A stretch of 64,000 nt of DNA from Oceanobacillus damuensis (GCF_001618145.1 NZ_KV392043.1:62001-126000), one strand, 5' to 3'; positions 35,669-44,927 are shown, numbered from the stretch's first letter. Numbers and translations are program-made. Notes: generated from the sequence alone by a model not told the origin.

Positions 35669-36931
35669 ATGACTGCAGAAGTTGCGATAATGAATAAGCT
35701 TGGGATGTCATTGGCTGCAGATAGTGCAATTACTAGTGGTCGTGATGGTGTACAGAAGGTTTATAATTCAGCAAATAAACTGTTTTCCTTATCGAGCGAT
35801 CATCCAGTCGGGATAATGGTATATGGTGCCGCATCCTTTATGGAAGTACCATGGGATGTCATCATCAAGTCCTATCGAGATTATGTTGGGGATCGTAAAT
35901 TTTCCGATCTTACATTATATTTGGAGGATCTTCTCAATTTTCTTCGTCAGGATGATAGATTCAAGAACACTGCATTGGAAGAGATTATTGTTTACCGCTC
36001 ATTCTCGGATATTTTGAAGCGTATCGTAAGAGAAGTTGAGGATGATATGGAGAATGAGAAGAACAGTGGTAGTGAAATGACCAATGACGAAGTAACCGAA
36101 ATGCTTTCAGGTTATATCGGCAGAACTTTGGCCGTGTACAGGGAGAAAGAGGAAGTATTTCTAACCGTGGAATATAGCCGTTTCAAGGAAGAATTCGGAG
36201 CGGTTGTTAAAGAAATTAAAGAGGAATTAATATCCTTCGAGCTTCCTGATGAACTTATGGAGAACCTTCATGAGCTGGCATATGAAGTTACGAGAAAAGA
36301 TTATTTCAGTCTTGGCAGTACGGGAATTGTCATTGCCGGTTATGGGGAAAAAGAAATATTTCCACACCTGTTGAATTACCGGTTGGAAGGGTTTGTTTTC
36401 GGTCAGTTGAAGTATAAGAAGCTAAAGGAAAAGAAAATCAGCTATACGAGTGATTGCAAGGATGGAACGGCTGCCATTACCGCTTTTGCACAAAGGGAAA
36501 TGGTAGATTCGTTTATTGGCGGGATAGAACCGAATATGGAAGATACCATATTTAATATAATAAAAAAGGTGTTAACAGGTTACCATGTACAAGTTCAAAA
36601 GTACTTAAATATTAAATTTACAGACGAGCAGGTTAAGGGAATGGAAAATATGGGTAATGACTTATATCGGTCCATTGAAGATGCTGTAGAGGAATACCAG
36701 GAAAAGAACTATATTGAACCGTTAATGGGCATTGTCCGTTCATTGCCTAAAGAGGATCTAGCAGAAATGGCCGAAGCGCTTGTTAATTTGACTTCCTTCA
36801 AACGCAGAGTTACAAGGGCGACCGAATCTGTTGGCCCTCCGATTGATGTTGCGGTGATTACAAAAGGGGACGGATTTGTTTGGATGAAACGGAAAAATTA
36901 CGTTGACCCGGTGATCAATGCCAGATTTTAA
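35669..36931 (+). CDS. Proteasome-beta-like Ntn hydrolase, uncharacterised
   Basis: 420 residues. After Met removal the chain begins Thr-Ala-Glu-Val and runs in register with proteasome beta subunits: GMSLAADSAITS puts Asp at position 17 and Thr at 21, and SANKLFSL puts Lys at ~36, near the family's Lys33; VGIMVYGAASF matches the following strand. Thus T1/D17/K look intact. A second core strand pair appears around STGIVIAGYGEKEIFPHL, after a helical insertion (~115-210). It is about twice the size of HslV. ATG at 35669 is chosen behind GAGGGGAGGGTGG. A 50-codon gene follows 21 bp later. Substrate and partners unknown. Confidence 0.65.
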   Translation: MTAEVAIMNKLGMSLAADSAITSGRDGVQKVYNSANKLFSLSSDHPVGIMVYGAASFMEVPWDVIIKSYRDYVGDRKFSDLTLYLEDLLNFLRQDDRFKNTALEEIIVYRSFSDILKRIVREVEDDMENEKNSGSEMTNDEVTEMLSGYIGRTLAVYREKEEVFLTVEYSRFKEEFGAVVKEIKEELISFELPDELMENLHELAYEVTRKDYFSLGSTGIVIAGYGEKEIFPHLLNYRLEGFVFGQLKYKKLKEKKISYTSDCKDGTAAITAFAQREMVDSFIGGIEPNMEDTIFNIIKKVLTGYHVQVQKYLNIKFTDEQVKGMENMGNDLYRSIEDAVEEYQEKNYIEPLMGIVRSLPKEDLAEMAEALVNLTSFKRRVTRATESVGPPIDVAVITKGDGFVWMKRKNYVDPVINARF

Positions 36932-36952
36932 ATTCAGGAAGGGATGAAGGGT

Positions 36953-37105
36953 ATGCCTCTAAAAGAAGATAAGCCAAAGAAGGAGTACTTTAATCTGCCA
37001 AAGAATGACAAGTTGGATTTTGATTTGGAGGAAGAAGAGAAAGCCGAAAAAGACCAGGTTGCAGAGAAGGTATTTGAAAAGTTAAATGAAAAATACGGTA
37101 AATAA
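36953..37105 (+). CDS. Small acidic coiled-coil protein (50 aa)
   Basis: 50 residues: MPLKEDKPKKEYFNLPKNDK, then an acidic helix (EEEEKAEKDQVAEKVFEKL) ending NEKYGK. Start at 36953 places AGGAAGGG at good spacing; the ATG at 36944 touches the ribosome site. It lies 21 bp after the Ntn-hydrolase gene and is probably co-expressed. It recalls Pup in size and charge but lacks the C-terminal Gly-Gly-Glu/Gln, so no such role is claimed. Confidence 0.65.
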   Translation: MPLKEDKPKKEYFNLPKNDKLDFDLEEEEKAEKDQVAEKVFEKLNEKYGK

Positions 37106-37161
37106 AAAACACTTCATGGAAGTTACTCAATATTACAAAAAGATTAAAAGACGTTCTACAT

Positions 37162-37187
37162 GTTTATTTAAATGTACACGTGGAAAA
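37162..37187 (+). promoter_or_regulatory. Candidate sigma-B promoter before KGG genes
   Basis: GTTTAT (37162-37167), 14-bp spacer, GGAAAA (37182-37187), close to the sigma-B pattern GTTTAA-N12-14-GGGWAW. The product is a GsiB-like protein, and gsiB is a sigma-B gene in B. subtilis. Confidence 0.5.
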
Positions 37188-37239
37188 CAATAACTGTAAG
37201 CGAAGACGCTTAACACTATTGAAAAGGAGCTGTTTTAAA

Positions 37240-37455
37240 ATGGCAAAAAACAATAATAATAAGATGTCTCGTGAAGAAGCAGGTCAAAAAGGCGGTAACA
37301 AAACTGCACGAAACCATGACCAGGAATTCTATGAAGAAATCGGTCAAAAAGGCGGAAAAGCTACTTCCAGAAACCATGATCAGGATTTCTATGAAGAAAT
37401 TGGCCGCAAAGGCGGCAAGCGAAGCAATGGTGGACATGGAAGCAACAATTCCTAA
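37240..37455 (+). CDS. KGG-repeat stress protein (GsiB-like), short
   Basis: 71 residues with three KGG motifs at ~20-residue spacing: MSREEAGQKGGNKTARNHDQ, EFYEEIGQKGGKATS and EIGRKGGKRS, ending in a Gly/Asn/Ser-rich tail. This is the bacterial stress-induced hydrophilin type (GsiB, YciG). ATG at 37240 follows AAAAGGAGCTGTTTTAAA; the longer frame from 37180 overlaps the promoter. A longer paralogue follows at 37550. Confidence 0.85.
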   Translation: MAKNNNNKMSREEAGQKGGNKTARNHDQEFYEEIGQKGGKATSRNHDQDFYEEIGRKGGKRSNGGHGSNNS

Positions 37456-37549
37456 TTGAAAAAATGTGAAATCAGTATAGCGCAGCAAACGTGAAAGATC
37501 TTAAATCGAAGTGCAAGATGCTAACTAATTCCGAAAGGAGAGGTTAAGA

Positions 37550-37933
37550 ATGGCTAGAAACAATAACAGCAAAATGTCTCGTGAAGAAGCAGGTCAAAAA
37601 GGTGGCAATCAAACAGCACGCAACCATGATCAGGAATTTTTTGAGGAAATAGGACAAAAAGGCGGAAACGCCACATCCGACAATCATGATAAAGACTTTT
37701 ACGAAGAAATCGGTCAAAAAGGTGGAGAAACCACTTCCAATAAATATGACAAGGATTTCTATGAAGAAATCGGTCAAAAGGGCGGAGAAACTACTTCCGA
37801 TAAATATGACCAAGATTTCTATGAAGAAATTGGTCAAAAGGGTGGAAACGCAACTTCCGATAACCACGACAAAGATTTCTACCGCGAAATCGGTCAAAAA
37901 GGCGGAAATCAGCGTAACAATAATAACTCTTAA
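37550..37933 (+). CDS. KGG-repeat stress protein (GsiB-like), long
   Basis: 127 residues built from six 20-residue units with the core EEIGQKGG (first unit EEAGQKGG), separated by TS-x2-(H/Y)D(K/Q)DFY. The DNA repeats are also similar at 60-bp spacing, which shows recent unit duplication. Very hydrophilic and probably disordered until desiccation or stress. ATG after AAAGGAGAGG. The gap to the shorter paralogue (94 bp) has no terminator, so both may share the upstream promoter. Terminator at 37961. Confidence 0.9.
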   Translation: MARNNNSKMSREEAGQKGGNQTARNHDQEFFEEIGQKGGNATSDNHDKDFYEEIGQKGGETTSNKYDKDFYEEIGQKGGETTSDKYDQDFYEEIGQKGGNATSDNHDKDFYREIGQKGGNQRNNNNS

Positions 37934-37960
37934 GAAAAAAACTATTAAATATAGATTCGT

Positions 37961-37995
37961 AAAAGGAGAGGGGTGTAAACATCCCTCTCCTTTTT
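37961..37995 (+). terminator. Intrinsic terminator after KGG genes
   Basis: AAAAGGAGAGGG / CCCTCTCCTTTT around GTGTAAACAT, followed by T. Confidence 0.9.
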
Positions 37996-38166
37996 GGGTG
38001 TATGAAATCTGGCGCTCTCATAAAGTTAAGGGATCCACCTCCATCGCCCCTCAGCCTCTTTGGAATTCTGAGGTGGGGGTAATATTGCCCGTTGGATATG
38101 TAGTAAAAAGGTTCGTATAAGAAGGCGGCTATATGTTTATAATAGTTCTAAATGTCTTGCAATTAT

Positions 38167-38201
38167 CTTTAACTTAACTGTTTTTTCTTGTATAGTTAAA
38201 G
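38167..38201 (+). promoter_or_regulatory. Promoter with overlapping inverted repeat before MoxR operon
   Basis: TTAACT (38169-38174), 16-bp spacer, TATAGT (38191-38196) forms a reasonable sigma-A promoter. The inverted repeat CTTTAACT (38167-38174) / AGTTAAAG (38194-38201) covers both elements, so a repressor could bind it. Confidence 0.4.
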
Positions 38202-38246
38202 TAGACAGAGAACGTATTAGAGGTTCTGAGGGAGAGGGCGATGTAA

Positions 38247-39209
38247 TTGATACATGGTACAAAAGTCTATAACGAAAAGATAGAAAGAGTATTGAATAAT
38301 ATTAATAAAGTAATGATAGGCAAAGAGGATGTAGCGACCCTGAGCCTTGTAGCTTTACTGGCCGAGGGACATGTGCTGCTCGAAGACGTGCCAGGTGTCG
38401 GAAAGACAATGCTCGTTCGAACACTAGCAAAATCACTTGGCTGTGATTTCAAACGAATTCAGTTCACACCAGATTTACTTCCTTCCGACGTCACCGGGGT
38501 TTCCATTTACAATCCAAAAGAAATGGAATTTGAATTCCGTGGCGGCCCAATCTTTGGAAATATTATACTTGCAGATGAAATCAATAGAACTTCCCCTAAG
38601 ACACAGTCATCACTCCTTGAATCAATGGAAGAGAAAAACGTAACTATTGACGGGACAACAAAACCTCTAGAAAAGCCTTTTTTTGTTATGGCTACCCAAA
38701 ATCCTATTGAATATGAAGGAACATATCCATTGCCAGAAGCACAGCTCGACCGCTTTATTTTAAAATTGAGAATGGGGTATCCATCCTTTGCAGATGAACT
38801 TAAGATGCTTGAGAGGACTACAGGAAACCATCCTATCGAAACAATAGAAGCAGTTACAAGCAGAGATGAATTGGTGGAAATGCAAGAAGAAGTAAAGGAA
38901 ATATACATTGATAGAAATGTACAGCAATATATCATTAATTTGGTTACGAGAACGAGAGAGAACAGTGCAATTTATCTTGGAGTCAGCCCAAGGGGTTCCA
39001 TCTCTCTGATGAAGGCATCCAAGGCATATGCATACATATACGGCAGGGATTATGTTTTGCCTGATGATGTGAAATTTCTTGCGCCATTCGTACTTTCCCA
39101 CAGAATCATTTTAACTTCTGAAGCAAGATATGAAGGAGTAACACCTGAAGACACAATAGCGTCCATTGTAAAATCGACACATGTTCCAATACGAAGGGAT
39201 TTTAGTTGA
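38247..39209 (+). CDS. MoxR-type AAA+ ATPase (YeaC-like)
   Basis: 320 residues. Walker A EDVPGVGKT, Walker B NIILADEINRTSPKTQ, sensor MATQNPIEYEGTYPLPEAQLDRF, and the C-terminal lid RGSISLMKASKAYAY. MoxR ATPases act as chaperones that assemble or activate partner complexes; operons with DUF58 and transglutaminase proteins are the rule. TTG start after GGAGAGGGCG. Stop overlaps the DUF58 start (TGATG). Gene order to pbuG equals B. subtilis yeaC-yeaD-yebA-guaA-pbuG. Confidence 0.92.
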   Translation: MIHGTKVYNEKIERVLNNINKVMIGKEDVATLSLVALLAEGHVLLEDVPGVGKTMLVRTLAKSLGCDFKRIQFTPDLLPSDVTGVSIYNPKEMEFEFRGGPIFGNIILADEINRTSPKTQSSLLESMEEKNVTIDGTTKPLEKPFFVMATQNPIEYEGTYPLPEAQLDRFILKLRMGYPSFADELKMLERTTGNHPIETIEAVTSRDELVEMQEEVKEIYIDRNVQQYIINLVTRTRENSAIYLGVSPRGSISLMKASKAYAYIYGRDYVLPDDVKFLAPFVLSHRIILTSEARYEGVTPEDTIASIVKSTHVPIRRDFS

Positions 39210-40477
39210 TGAGAGATTCACTCCGGAAGATATGGAATGTTGTGTTCGTTTTAACACTCTTTGCTATACTGTTTTCCTATGCAATGTTTCAGGGGGGATT
39301 TGTCAGCTGGTTTCTGTTTTTCAGCTTTTCGCCAATTTTTCTCTACCAAATAGGATTCCTGATGTATTCATTGAAAAAATGGAATGTATCAAGGGATATC
39401 TCACATCCTATCATCGAAGCAGGGGGTAGTGTCTCCGCAACTATCAAACTGGAAAGGTCGTTTCCATTTCCACTATACTACTGCATTATTGAAGAGGTTT
39501 TTCCTGGATCATTAATGAAGGTCGACAGTGGCAAAGAAAAATACCAATATATAAATCAACCTAATAAGATAAATGTAGAACGTTCGATCAAAAAGATGAT
39601 TTTTCCTCTTTTCAGGCGCAGTATGAATTTCACCTATTCCATCCAGCAGGTGCCGCGGGGTGAACATCGTTTGCAGGCAGTCCGGATCAGAGCCGGAGAT
39701 ATTTTCGGCTTTGTAATAAAAGAGCATTTATTTGAAGTATCCGATGAAATCATTGCCTATCCAAATAAACGTATACTGAAAATCGCGGAGAAATTCAATA
39801 GCTTTGAACAGGGTTCTGTTGCTTCAAATTCTCTTAGCCCGAACAATACAAATGTGACTGCAGGAATTCGTGAATATGCACCAGGGGACCGTTTTTCTTG
39901 GATTGATTGGAAACAGACAGCCAGAAAAAATGAAGTGATGATAAAGGAGTTCGAAAAGGAAAAAAGTACGGACGTTCTGCTGGTTCATGATAGTTGTCAC
40001 GTTGAAGGCATGAATCCTCTTGCTTTTGAAGCCACCATCGAAGTTTGTGTTGCGCTTATGGAGGAATTTCGGAAACAGGATCTTCAGGCGGGTTTGCTTT
40101 CCATTGGAGAAAAGACAGCATATTTTAAACCCCACCATCGTATTGGGAACAGCTCCCCAGTAAACCAGCATTTGACTCGACTGCAGCCTGGAGGCACCAT
40201 GCCATTTTCCGTAAAAGTGAAAGAAGAGATCATGCGAATGGATAAAGGGGATTTGGTTGTTTTCATTATTACGCAACTTGATGAATATTTAAAGCAGACG
40301 ATCCAACAGTTCAGACTTCGAACAAAACATGTTGTCATTGTTTTAGTAAAGTCCAGTGACTCACTTTCCGTGGAAGAACGACATTTGATCCAACAGCTTC
40401 ATTATGTCAATGTGGGGATTCAATTGCTGAATGAGACAAAATTAAGTAAGGATCCAATAGAGGTGAAAATAGGATGA
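39209..40477 (+). CDS. DUF58 domain protein (YeaD-like)
   Basis: 422 residues. Two membrane segments at ~8-52, then a beta-rich stretch and the DUF58/von Willebrand-like domain with the signature SWIDWKQTARKNEVMIKEFE (~230-250). Probably binds the MoxR ATPase at the membrane. Starts at the ATG overlapping the upstream stop and overlaps the next gene by 4 bp, so translation of all three is coupled. Confidence 0.9.
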   Translation: MRDSLRKIWNVVFVLTLFAILFSYAMFQGGFVSWFLFFSFSPIFLYQIGFLMYSLKKWNVSRDISHPIIEAGGSVSATIKLERSFPFPLYYCIIEEVFPGSLMKVDSGKEKYQYINQPNKINVERSIKKMIFPLFRRSMNFTYSIQQVPRGEHRLQAVRIRAGDIFGFVIKEHLFEVSDEIIAYPNKRILKIAEKFNSFEQGSVASNSLSPNNTNVTAGIREYAPGDRFSWIDWKQTARKNEVMIKEFEKEKSTDVLLVHDSCHVEGMNPLAFEATIEVCVALMEEFRKQDLQAGLLSIGEKTAYFKPHHRIGNSSPVNQHLTRLQPGGTMPFSVKVKEEIMRMDKGDLVVFIITQLDEYLKQTIQQFRLRTKHVVIVLVKSSDSLSVEERHLIQQLHYVNVGIQLLNETKLSKDPIEVKIG

Positions 40478-42669
40478 ATGAGCAAAAAAATATATCGATA
40501 TTCTTTTACACTACTATTCTATACCTTTGCGGATTCTTCCTGTTTCTTGAATGGCTGTATCCCCTGGAACAGGTTTCAGACACGACTAACAGCATAATTT
40601 TTGTCATCTATACATTTTTTTGTTTTTTCATTTCCCTTTTTAAATTACGATGGTGGATTGGTTTGGTTCTTAAAGGATTTGCATTGCTGTTTATCTTAAA
40701 TGGCTTATATTTTACGGAAGCAATGCTAAGTCCCTTATGGATGGAACAACTATTAATGGAAGTATCATTCAATCTGCAGGTATTATTTTCTGCAGAATGG
40801 TATTATCTGACTCCCATGTTTCGCAGCTTCTTGTTCCTGCTGTTGATTTGGCTCATGAGTTACTTATTGTACTATTGGTTTGTCCAAATGAAGCGTGTAT
40901 TCCTTTTTATCCTGCTGACCTTTATTTATTTGGCTATCCTTGATACATTTACGGTGTATGATGCCTCCATTTCCATCATCAGGGTGTTTGTCATTTCCTT
41001 TACAGCCCTTGGAATAGCTAATTTGATTAAGGAAATGGACAGGGAATTTATGCGCTTTGGCTGGCTTAAAAATTCATTCGTATGGTTAATGCCGCTCCTT
41101 GCGATTGTTTTTTTCTCTGCCATGATTGGTTTAGCTGCACCAAAGGCTGAGCCGCAGTGGCCCGATCCGGTTCCGTTTATACAAAGCACCGCTGAAAATG
41201 CTGGAGGTGGCAATTCAGCTGTTCAGAAGGTTGGTTATGGTGAAGACGATTCCAGACTTGGAGGCTCCTTTATCCAGGATGACAGCCCGGTATTTAATGC
41301 GTATACCTCAGAGAACCACTACTGGAGGATAGAAACGAAAGATGTGTATACGGGTAAAGGATGGATTTCTTCTTCAGAACCAAATTATGTCGAACAAAAT
41401 AATGGTTCCATCGATTTAGATACCTTTGGTGAAGGTGTGGGTGTGGAAGCAGAGAGTGTAGATTCTTATGTAGAGTTTTACGATAATGAAGCGCTTAATA
41501 AGCTGGTTTATCCTTATGGAATCAATGAAGTGACTACTGGGGATGAAGCGCAATTTTTCCTTGATACAAATACGGAAGCTATAGAGGCACGGATCAATGG
41601 AGCGGTGGCCCATTTGGCAGGATATCATTTGGAATATGATCATCCGTCCTATGAAATGAATACGCTGCGTAACAGCACCAAGGGTGATCCAGAAGAAATT
41701 ATGGAGCAATATACACAGGTCCCGGATACACTTCCTGGACGTGTCGGTGATCTGGCAGAGGAGATTACTTCAGTCCATGAAACCAGATATGATAAAACAA
41801 AAGCAATTGAGCGTTATTTCGCAAGCAATGATTATGTTTACCAAACAACCGATGTCCCCGTTCCATCAGCGAATGAGGATTATGTCGATCAATTTCTTTT
41901 CGATTCACAAATTGGATACTGTGATAACTTTTCGACATCGATGGTTATTATGCTTCGCACTCTCGATATACCTGCAAGATGGGCCAAAGGCTTTACCAGC
42001 GGAGTTGTAGTTGATGAAGACGGCTCAAACACTATTTATCAGGTAACAAATGCAAATGCTCATTCTTGGGTGGAAGTATACTTTCCTGAGACAGGGTGGG
42101 TGCCATTCGAGCCTACGAAGGGATTTTCCAATCTATCTGATTTCCATGTAGATGTGGATAGCAATCCGGAAGAAGGTGAGGGTGATCTCCTGGAAGCGCC
42201 CGAAATAGAAACACCCGAACAGCCTGAGACTGATTTACCGGAAGAGGCTGAAGCGGATACTGCCGCGTCAGAGGAAACAGCTGCAAATACTGCAGGCAAC
42301 ATTAATTGGTGGCTGATATTACTGATATTGTCTGTGATCACTGTACCGTCCATATTTATTTATAAAACCAGGTACCGTTGGCAGACGAAGGTGCTTACAG
42401 CAAAACTTCATAAAAATAAAGATGCAGAAACGTTCCAGGATGCCTATCATTATCTTATTAAGATACTTGGCGATCATGGATATACAAGGGATCCGGATCA
42501 GACGTTACGAGAGTTTGCAGAGCTGGTTGATACAGGGTATTCCACAGATGAAATGGGGCAGCTGACGGGGTATTATGAACAGATGCTTTATAAAAATGGT
42601 GCAAATCAACCAAAAATAAATGAAGTTACTCAATTATGGAAAAATTTAATTTACCGTATAATGGGTTGA
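40474..42669 (+). CDS. Transglutaminase-like membrane protein (YebA-like)
   Basis: 731 residues. Six N-terminal membrane segments (to ~215), extracytoplasmic transglutaminase-core domain (~420-560) with Cys in GYCDNFSTSMV, His in ANAHSWVEVYF and acidic residue in WVPFEPTKGF (Glu in place of the common Asp), acidic linker, a membrane segment at ~605-625, and a C-terminal DUF4129-type helical domain. Cys-His-acid layout suggests a peptidase or cross-linking activity outside the membrane. Last gene of the MoxR operon. Confidence 0.9.
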   Translation: MNEQKNISIFFYTTILYLCGFFLFLEWLYPLEQVSDTTNSIIFVIYTFFCFFISLFKLRWWIGLVLKGFALLFILNGLYFTEAMLSPLWMEQLLMEVSFNLQVLFSAEWYYLTPMFRSFLFLLLIWLMSYLLYYWFVQMKRVFLFILLTFIYLAILDTFTVYDASISIIRVFVISFTALGIANLIKEMDREFMRFGWLKNSFVWLMPLLAIVFFSAMIGLAAPKAEPQWPDPVPFIQSTAENAGGGNSAVQKVGYGEDDSRLGGSFIQDDSPVFNAYTSENHYWRIETKDVYTGKGWISSSEPNYVEQNNGSIDLDTFGEGVGVEAESVDSYVEFYDNEALNKLVYPYGINEVTTGDEAQFFLDTNTEAIEARINGAVAHLAGYHLEYDHPSYEMNTLRNSTKGDPEEIMEQYTQVPDTLPGRVGDLAEEITSVHETRYDKTKAIERYFASNDYVYQTTDVPVPSANEDYVDQFLFDSQIGYCDNFSTSMVIMLRTLDIPARWAKGFTSGVVVDEDGSNTIYQVTNANAHSWVEVYFPETGWVPFEPTKGFSNLSDFHVDVDSNPEEGEGDLLEAPEIETPEQPETDLPEEAEADTAASEETAANTAGNINWWLILLILSVITVPSIFIYKTRYRWQTKVLTAKLHKNKDAETFQDAYHYLIKILGDHGYTRDPDQTLREFAELVDTGYSTDEMGQLTGYYEQMLYKNGANQPKINEVTQLWKNLIYRIMG

Positions 42670-42783
42670 CCTGCCGGAGCTTGGTTAGTAGAATAAGACT
42701 TGTGAAAAAAGTAATGTACTAAAACATACAGTATGCTAACAGATGCTTTATGTAGTTTAAATATGCAAATAATAATTATGCCG

Positions 42784-42850
42784 TTCGTATATCCTCGACA
42801 ATATGGGTCGAAAGTTTCTACCGGGGCACCGTAAATGCTCTGACTATGAA
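42784..42850 (+). ncRNA. Guanine riboswitch upstream of guaA
   Basis: P1 TTCGTA/TATGAA, then CTCGACAATATGGGTCGA (P2), AGTTTCTACC core, GGGGCACCGTAAATGCTC (P3) and GACTA. The base after GA in the P3-P1 junction is C, the residue that pairs with guanine (U in adenine types). Followed directly by a terminator. Confidence 0.92.
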
Positions 42851-42888
42851 GGCAGAATCTGGTTTGAATACCTGGATTTCTGCCTTTT
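42851..42888 (+). terminator. Terminator of the guaA riboswitch
   Basis: GGCAGAATCTGG / CCTGGATTTCTGCC with a TTTTT tract; its 5' arm begins right after P1, so ligand-dependent termination is expected. Confidence 0.85.
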
Positions 42889-43229
42889 TGCAGCTATCTA
42901 TATGTTATTTTATATAGAATGCAAGAAGGGAAACCAGGTTTTTTTAATAAGCACTTTTCGTGAGTTTTGTTGCATTTAGTTTTTTGCAGTGGATATAAAG
43001 TGCGACGCAGGTGTTTTTCCAAGAGCGGTTCATTAGAACTGCTTATCCCGCGTCGCACGTTACATATATTGTTTTTAAGAACAGTTTTTTCTCTGGGACG
43101 AGTAAGCGCAGTCCCAAACTTTTAGAAACACCCTTTAATAAAGATAGCACGATGTGGGGAATACTGTACATGAAGCTAATTGCCCGGTACAGCTAAACGA
43201 ACATCACAAAGCAGATAGGAGATCAATCC
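42889..43229 (+). other. Structured leader between riboswitch and guaA
   Basis: 340 bp with no credible ORF but three inverted repeats: GTGCGACGC (43000-43008) / GCGTCGCAC (43050-43058) with AGCGGTTC/GAACTGCT nested inside; TGGGAC / GTCCCA (about 43096-43118); and CTGTAC / GTACAG (about 43165-43193). GATAGGAGATC just before the start is the guaA ribosome site. Unusually long and structured for a guaA leader. Confidence 0.55.
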
Positions 43230-44765
43230 ATGGAAAATAATGAATTAATCCTCGTACTAGATTTTGGCAGCCAATATAATCAGCTGATCACAAGACGTAT
43301 CAGAGAGTTTGGCGTATACAGTGAATTGCACTCGCATAAACTGACCGCTGAGGAAATTAAGGAAATGAATCCTAAAGGAATCATTTTATCCGGTGGTCCG
43401 CATAGCGTGTACGACGAAAATAGTTTCAGATGTGACCCGGCAATTTTTGATCTCGGTATTCCTATCCTGGGAATATGTTACGGAATGCAGCTCATGGCAT
43501 TGCATTACAGTGGAACTGTGGAAAAGTCAAAAATTCGGGAATATGGAAAAGCACTTATTGAATTAAATCTTGACCCAACATTATTCAAGGATACTCCAAC
43601 GAAGCAATCCGTTTGGATGAGCCATGGAGATAAAGTGACTGCAGCACCTCCTTCATTCAAAGTTGATGCAACAAGCGCTTCAACACCGATTGCGGCTATG
43701 AGTGATACAGAAAGAGATTTGTATGGGGTGCAATTTCATCCGGAAGTACGACATTCCGAATATGGAAATGATGTATTGAATAACTTTGTCTTTGATGTCT
43801 GCCATTGCAAAGGGGACTGGAGTATCGAAAACTTTATCGATATGGAAGTGGAAAACATCCAAAATAAAGTTGGAGACCGTAAAGTGCTTTGTGCATTAAG
43901 CGGTGGAGTTGATTCTTCTGTAGTAGCGGCACTTATCCATAAAGCGATTGGTGATCAGCTCACATGTATTTTTGTTGACCATGGTCTGCTTCGGAAAAAT
44001 GAAGCAGATGATGTAATGAAGGTATTTGCTGAAGATTTCCAGATTAATATTATCAAGGTGGATGCGAAAGATCGTTTCCTTTCCAAACTTGCAGGAGTAA
44101 CTGATCCGGAGAAAAAACGTAAAATCATTGGTAATGAATTCATCTATGTGTTTGACGATGAAGCTGCGAAATTAAAGGAAATTGATTTCCTTGCACAAGG
44201 TACACTGTATACCGATGTGATTGAAAGTGGAACAGAGACAGCGCAGACGATCAAATCACATCATAATGTTGGTGGATTACCGGAAGATATGCAGTTTGAA
44301 CTGATTGAGCCATTGAATACATTATTTAAAGATGAAGTCCGTGAACTGGGATCACAGCTTGGTATTCCAGACCGGATTGTATGGCGTCAACCATTTCCAG
44401 GTCCTGGACTTGCAATCCGGATATTGGGTGAAGTAACTGAAGAAAGACTTAAAATCGTGCGTGAGTCGGATGCTGTGTTACGTGAAGAAATCGCAAAAGC
44501 AGGTCTTGACCGTGACATTTGGCAGTATTTCACTGTTTTACCAAATATAAAAAGTGTCGGTGTAATGGGTGATGCCAGAACGTATGATCATACAATCGGA
44601 ATCCGTGCAGTCACATCCATTGATGGGATGACCTCTGATTGGGCCCGTATACCGTGGGATGTACTCGAAAAAATATCAACTAGATTGGTTAATGATGTCG
44701 AGCATATCAATCGTGTTGTGTATGATGTTACGAGTAAGCCGCCAGCGACGATTGAATGGGAGTAG
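43230..44765 (+). CDS. guaA: GMP synthase (glutamine-hydrolysing)
   Basis: 511 residues. Class I glutamine amidotransferase domain (Cys in ILGICYGMQ, His/Glu in VQFHPEVRH), ATP-pyrophosphatase PP-loop [14 protein letters not shown], and the C-terminal dimer domain ([12 protein letters not shown] ... KPPATIEWE). Converts XMP to GMP. Its leader holds a guanine riboswitch, so it is repressed when guanine is available. Terminator at 44774. Same neighbour order as in B. subtilis. Confidence 0.98.
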   Translation: MENNELILVLDFGSQYNQLITRRIREFGVYSELHSHKLTAEEIKEMNPKGIILSGGPHSVYDENSFRCDPAIFDLGIPILGICYGMQLMALHYSGTVEKSKIREYGKALIELNLDPTLFKDTPTKQSVWMSHGDKVTAAPPSFKVDATSASTPIAAMSDTERDLYGVQFHPEVRHSEYGNDVLNNFVFDVCHCKGDWSIENFIDMEVENIQNKVGDRKVLCALSGGVDSSVVAALIHKAIGDQLTCIFVDHGLLRKNEADDVMKVFAEDFQINIIKVDAKDRFLSKLAGVTDPEKKRKIIGNEFIYVFDDEAAKLKEIDFLAQGTLYTDVIESGTETAQTIKSHHNVGGLPEDMQFELIEPLNTLFKDEVRELGSQLGIPDRIVWRQPFPGPGLAIRILGEVTEERLKIVRESDAVLREEIAKAGLDRDIWQYFTVLPNIKSVGVMGDARTYDHTIGIRAVTSIDGMTSDWARIPWDVLEKISTRLVNDVEHINRVVYDVTSKPPATIEWE

Positions 44766-44773
44766 GGGAAGTG

Positions 44774-44806
44774 CCTTCAGCCTTAGGTTGAAGGTATTTT
44801 CTTTTT
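44774..44806 (+). terminator. Terminator after guaA
   Basis: CCTTCAGCC / GGTTGAAGG with a 3-base loop, then TATTTTCTTTTT. Confidence 0.85.
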
Positions 44807-44927
44807 GATTAAATTCTAGAAAAGTCCCATAAAACGAACAAATCACACGTTATTTCCGTTTATTGTTCGTATTTTATTGACATGGATTAAAATGGTTAGT
44901 AATATAGTATTGTAATTTAATAAAAAA

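Noticed and set aside
36953-37105. A Pup-like protein tag for the proteasome-like hydrolase
   Set aside because: Size and acidity fit, but the C-terminus is NEKYGK, not Gly-Gly-Glu/Gln, and no Pup ligase or Mpa-type ATPase is nearby.
37550-37933. CRISPR-like array with 60-bp period
   Set aside because: The period comes from in-frame 20-residue KGG units of a coding gene; the spacers are not unique and no cas genes exist.
42784-42850. Adenine-specific purine riboswitch
   Set aside because: The P3-P1 junction reads GACTA, so the ligand-pairing base is C; that is the guanine type.
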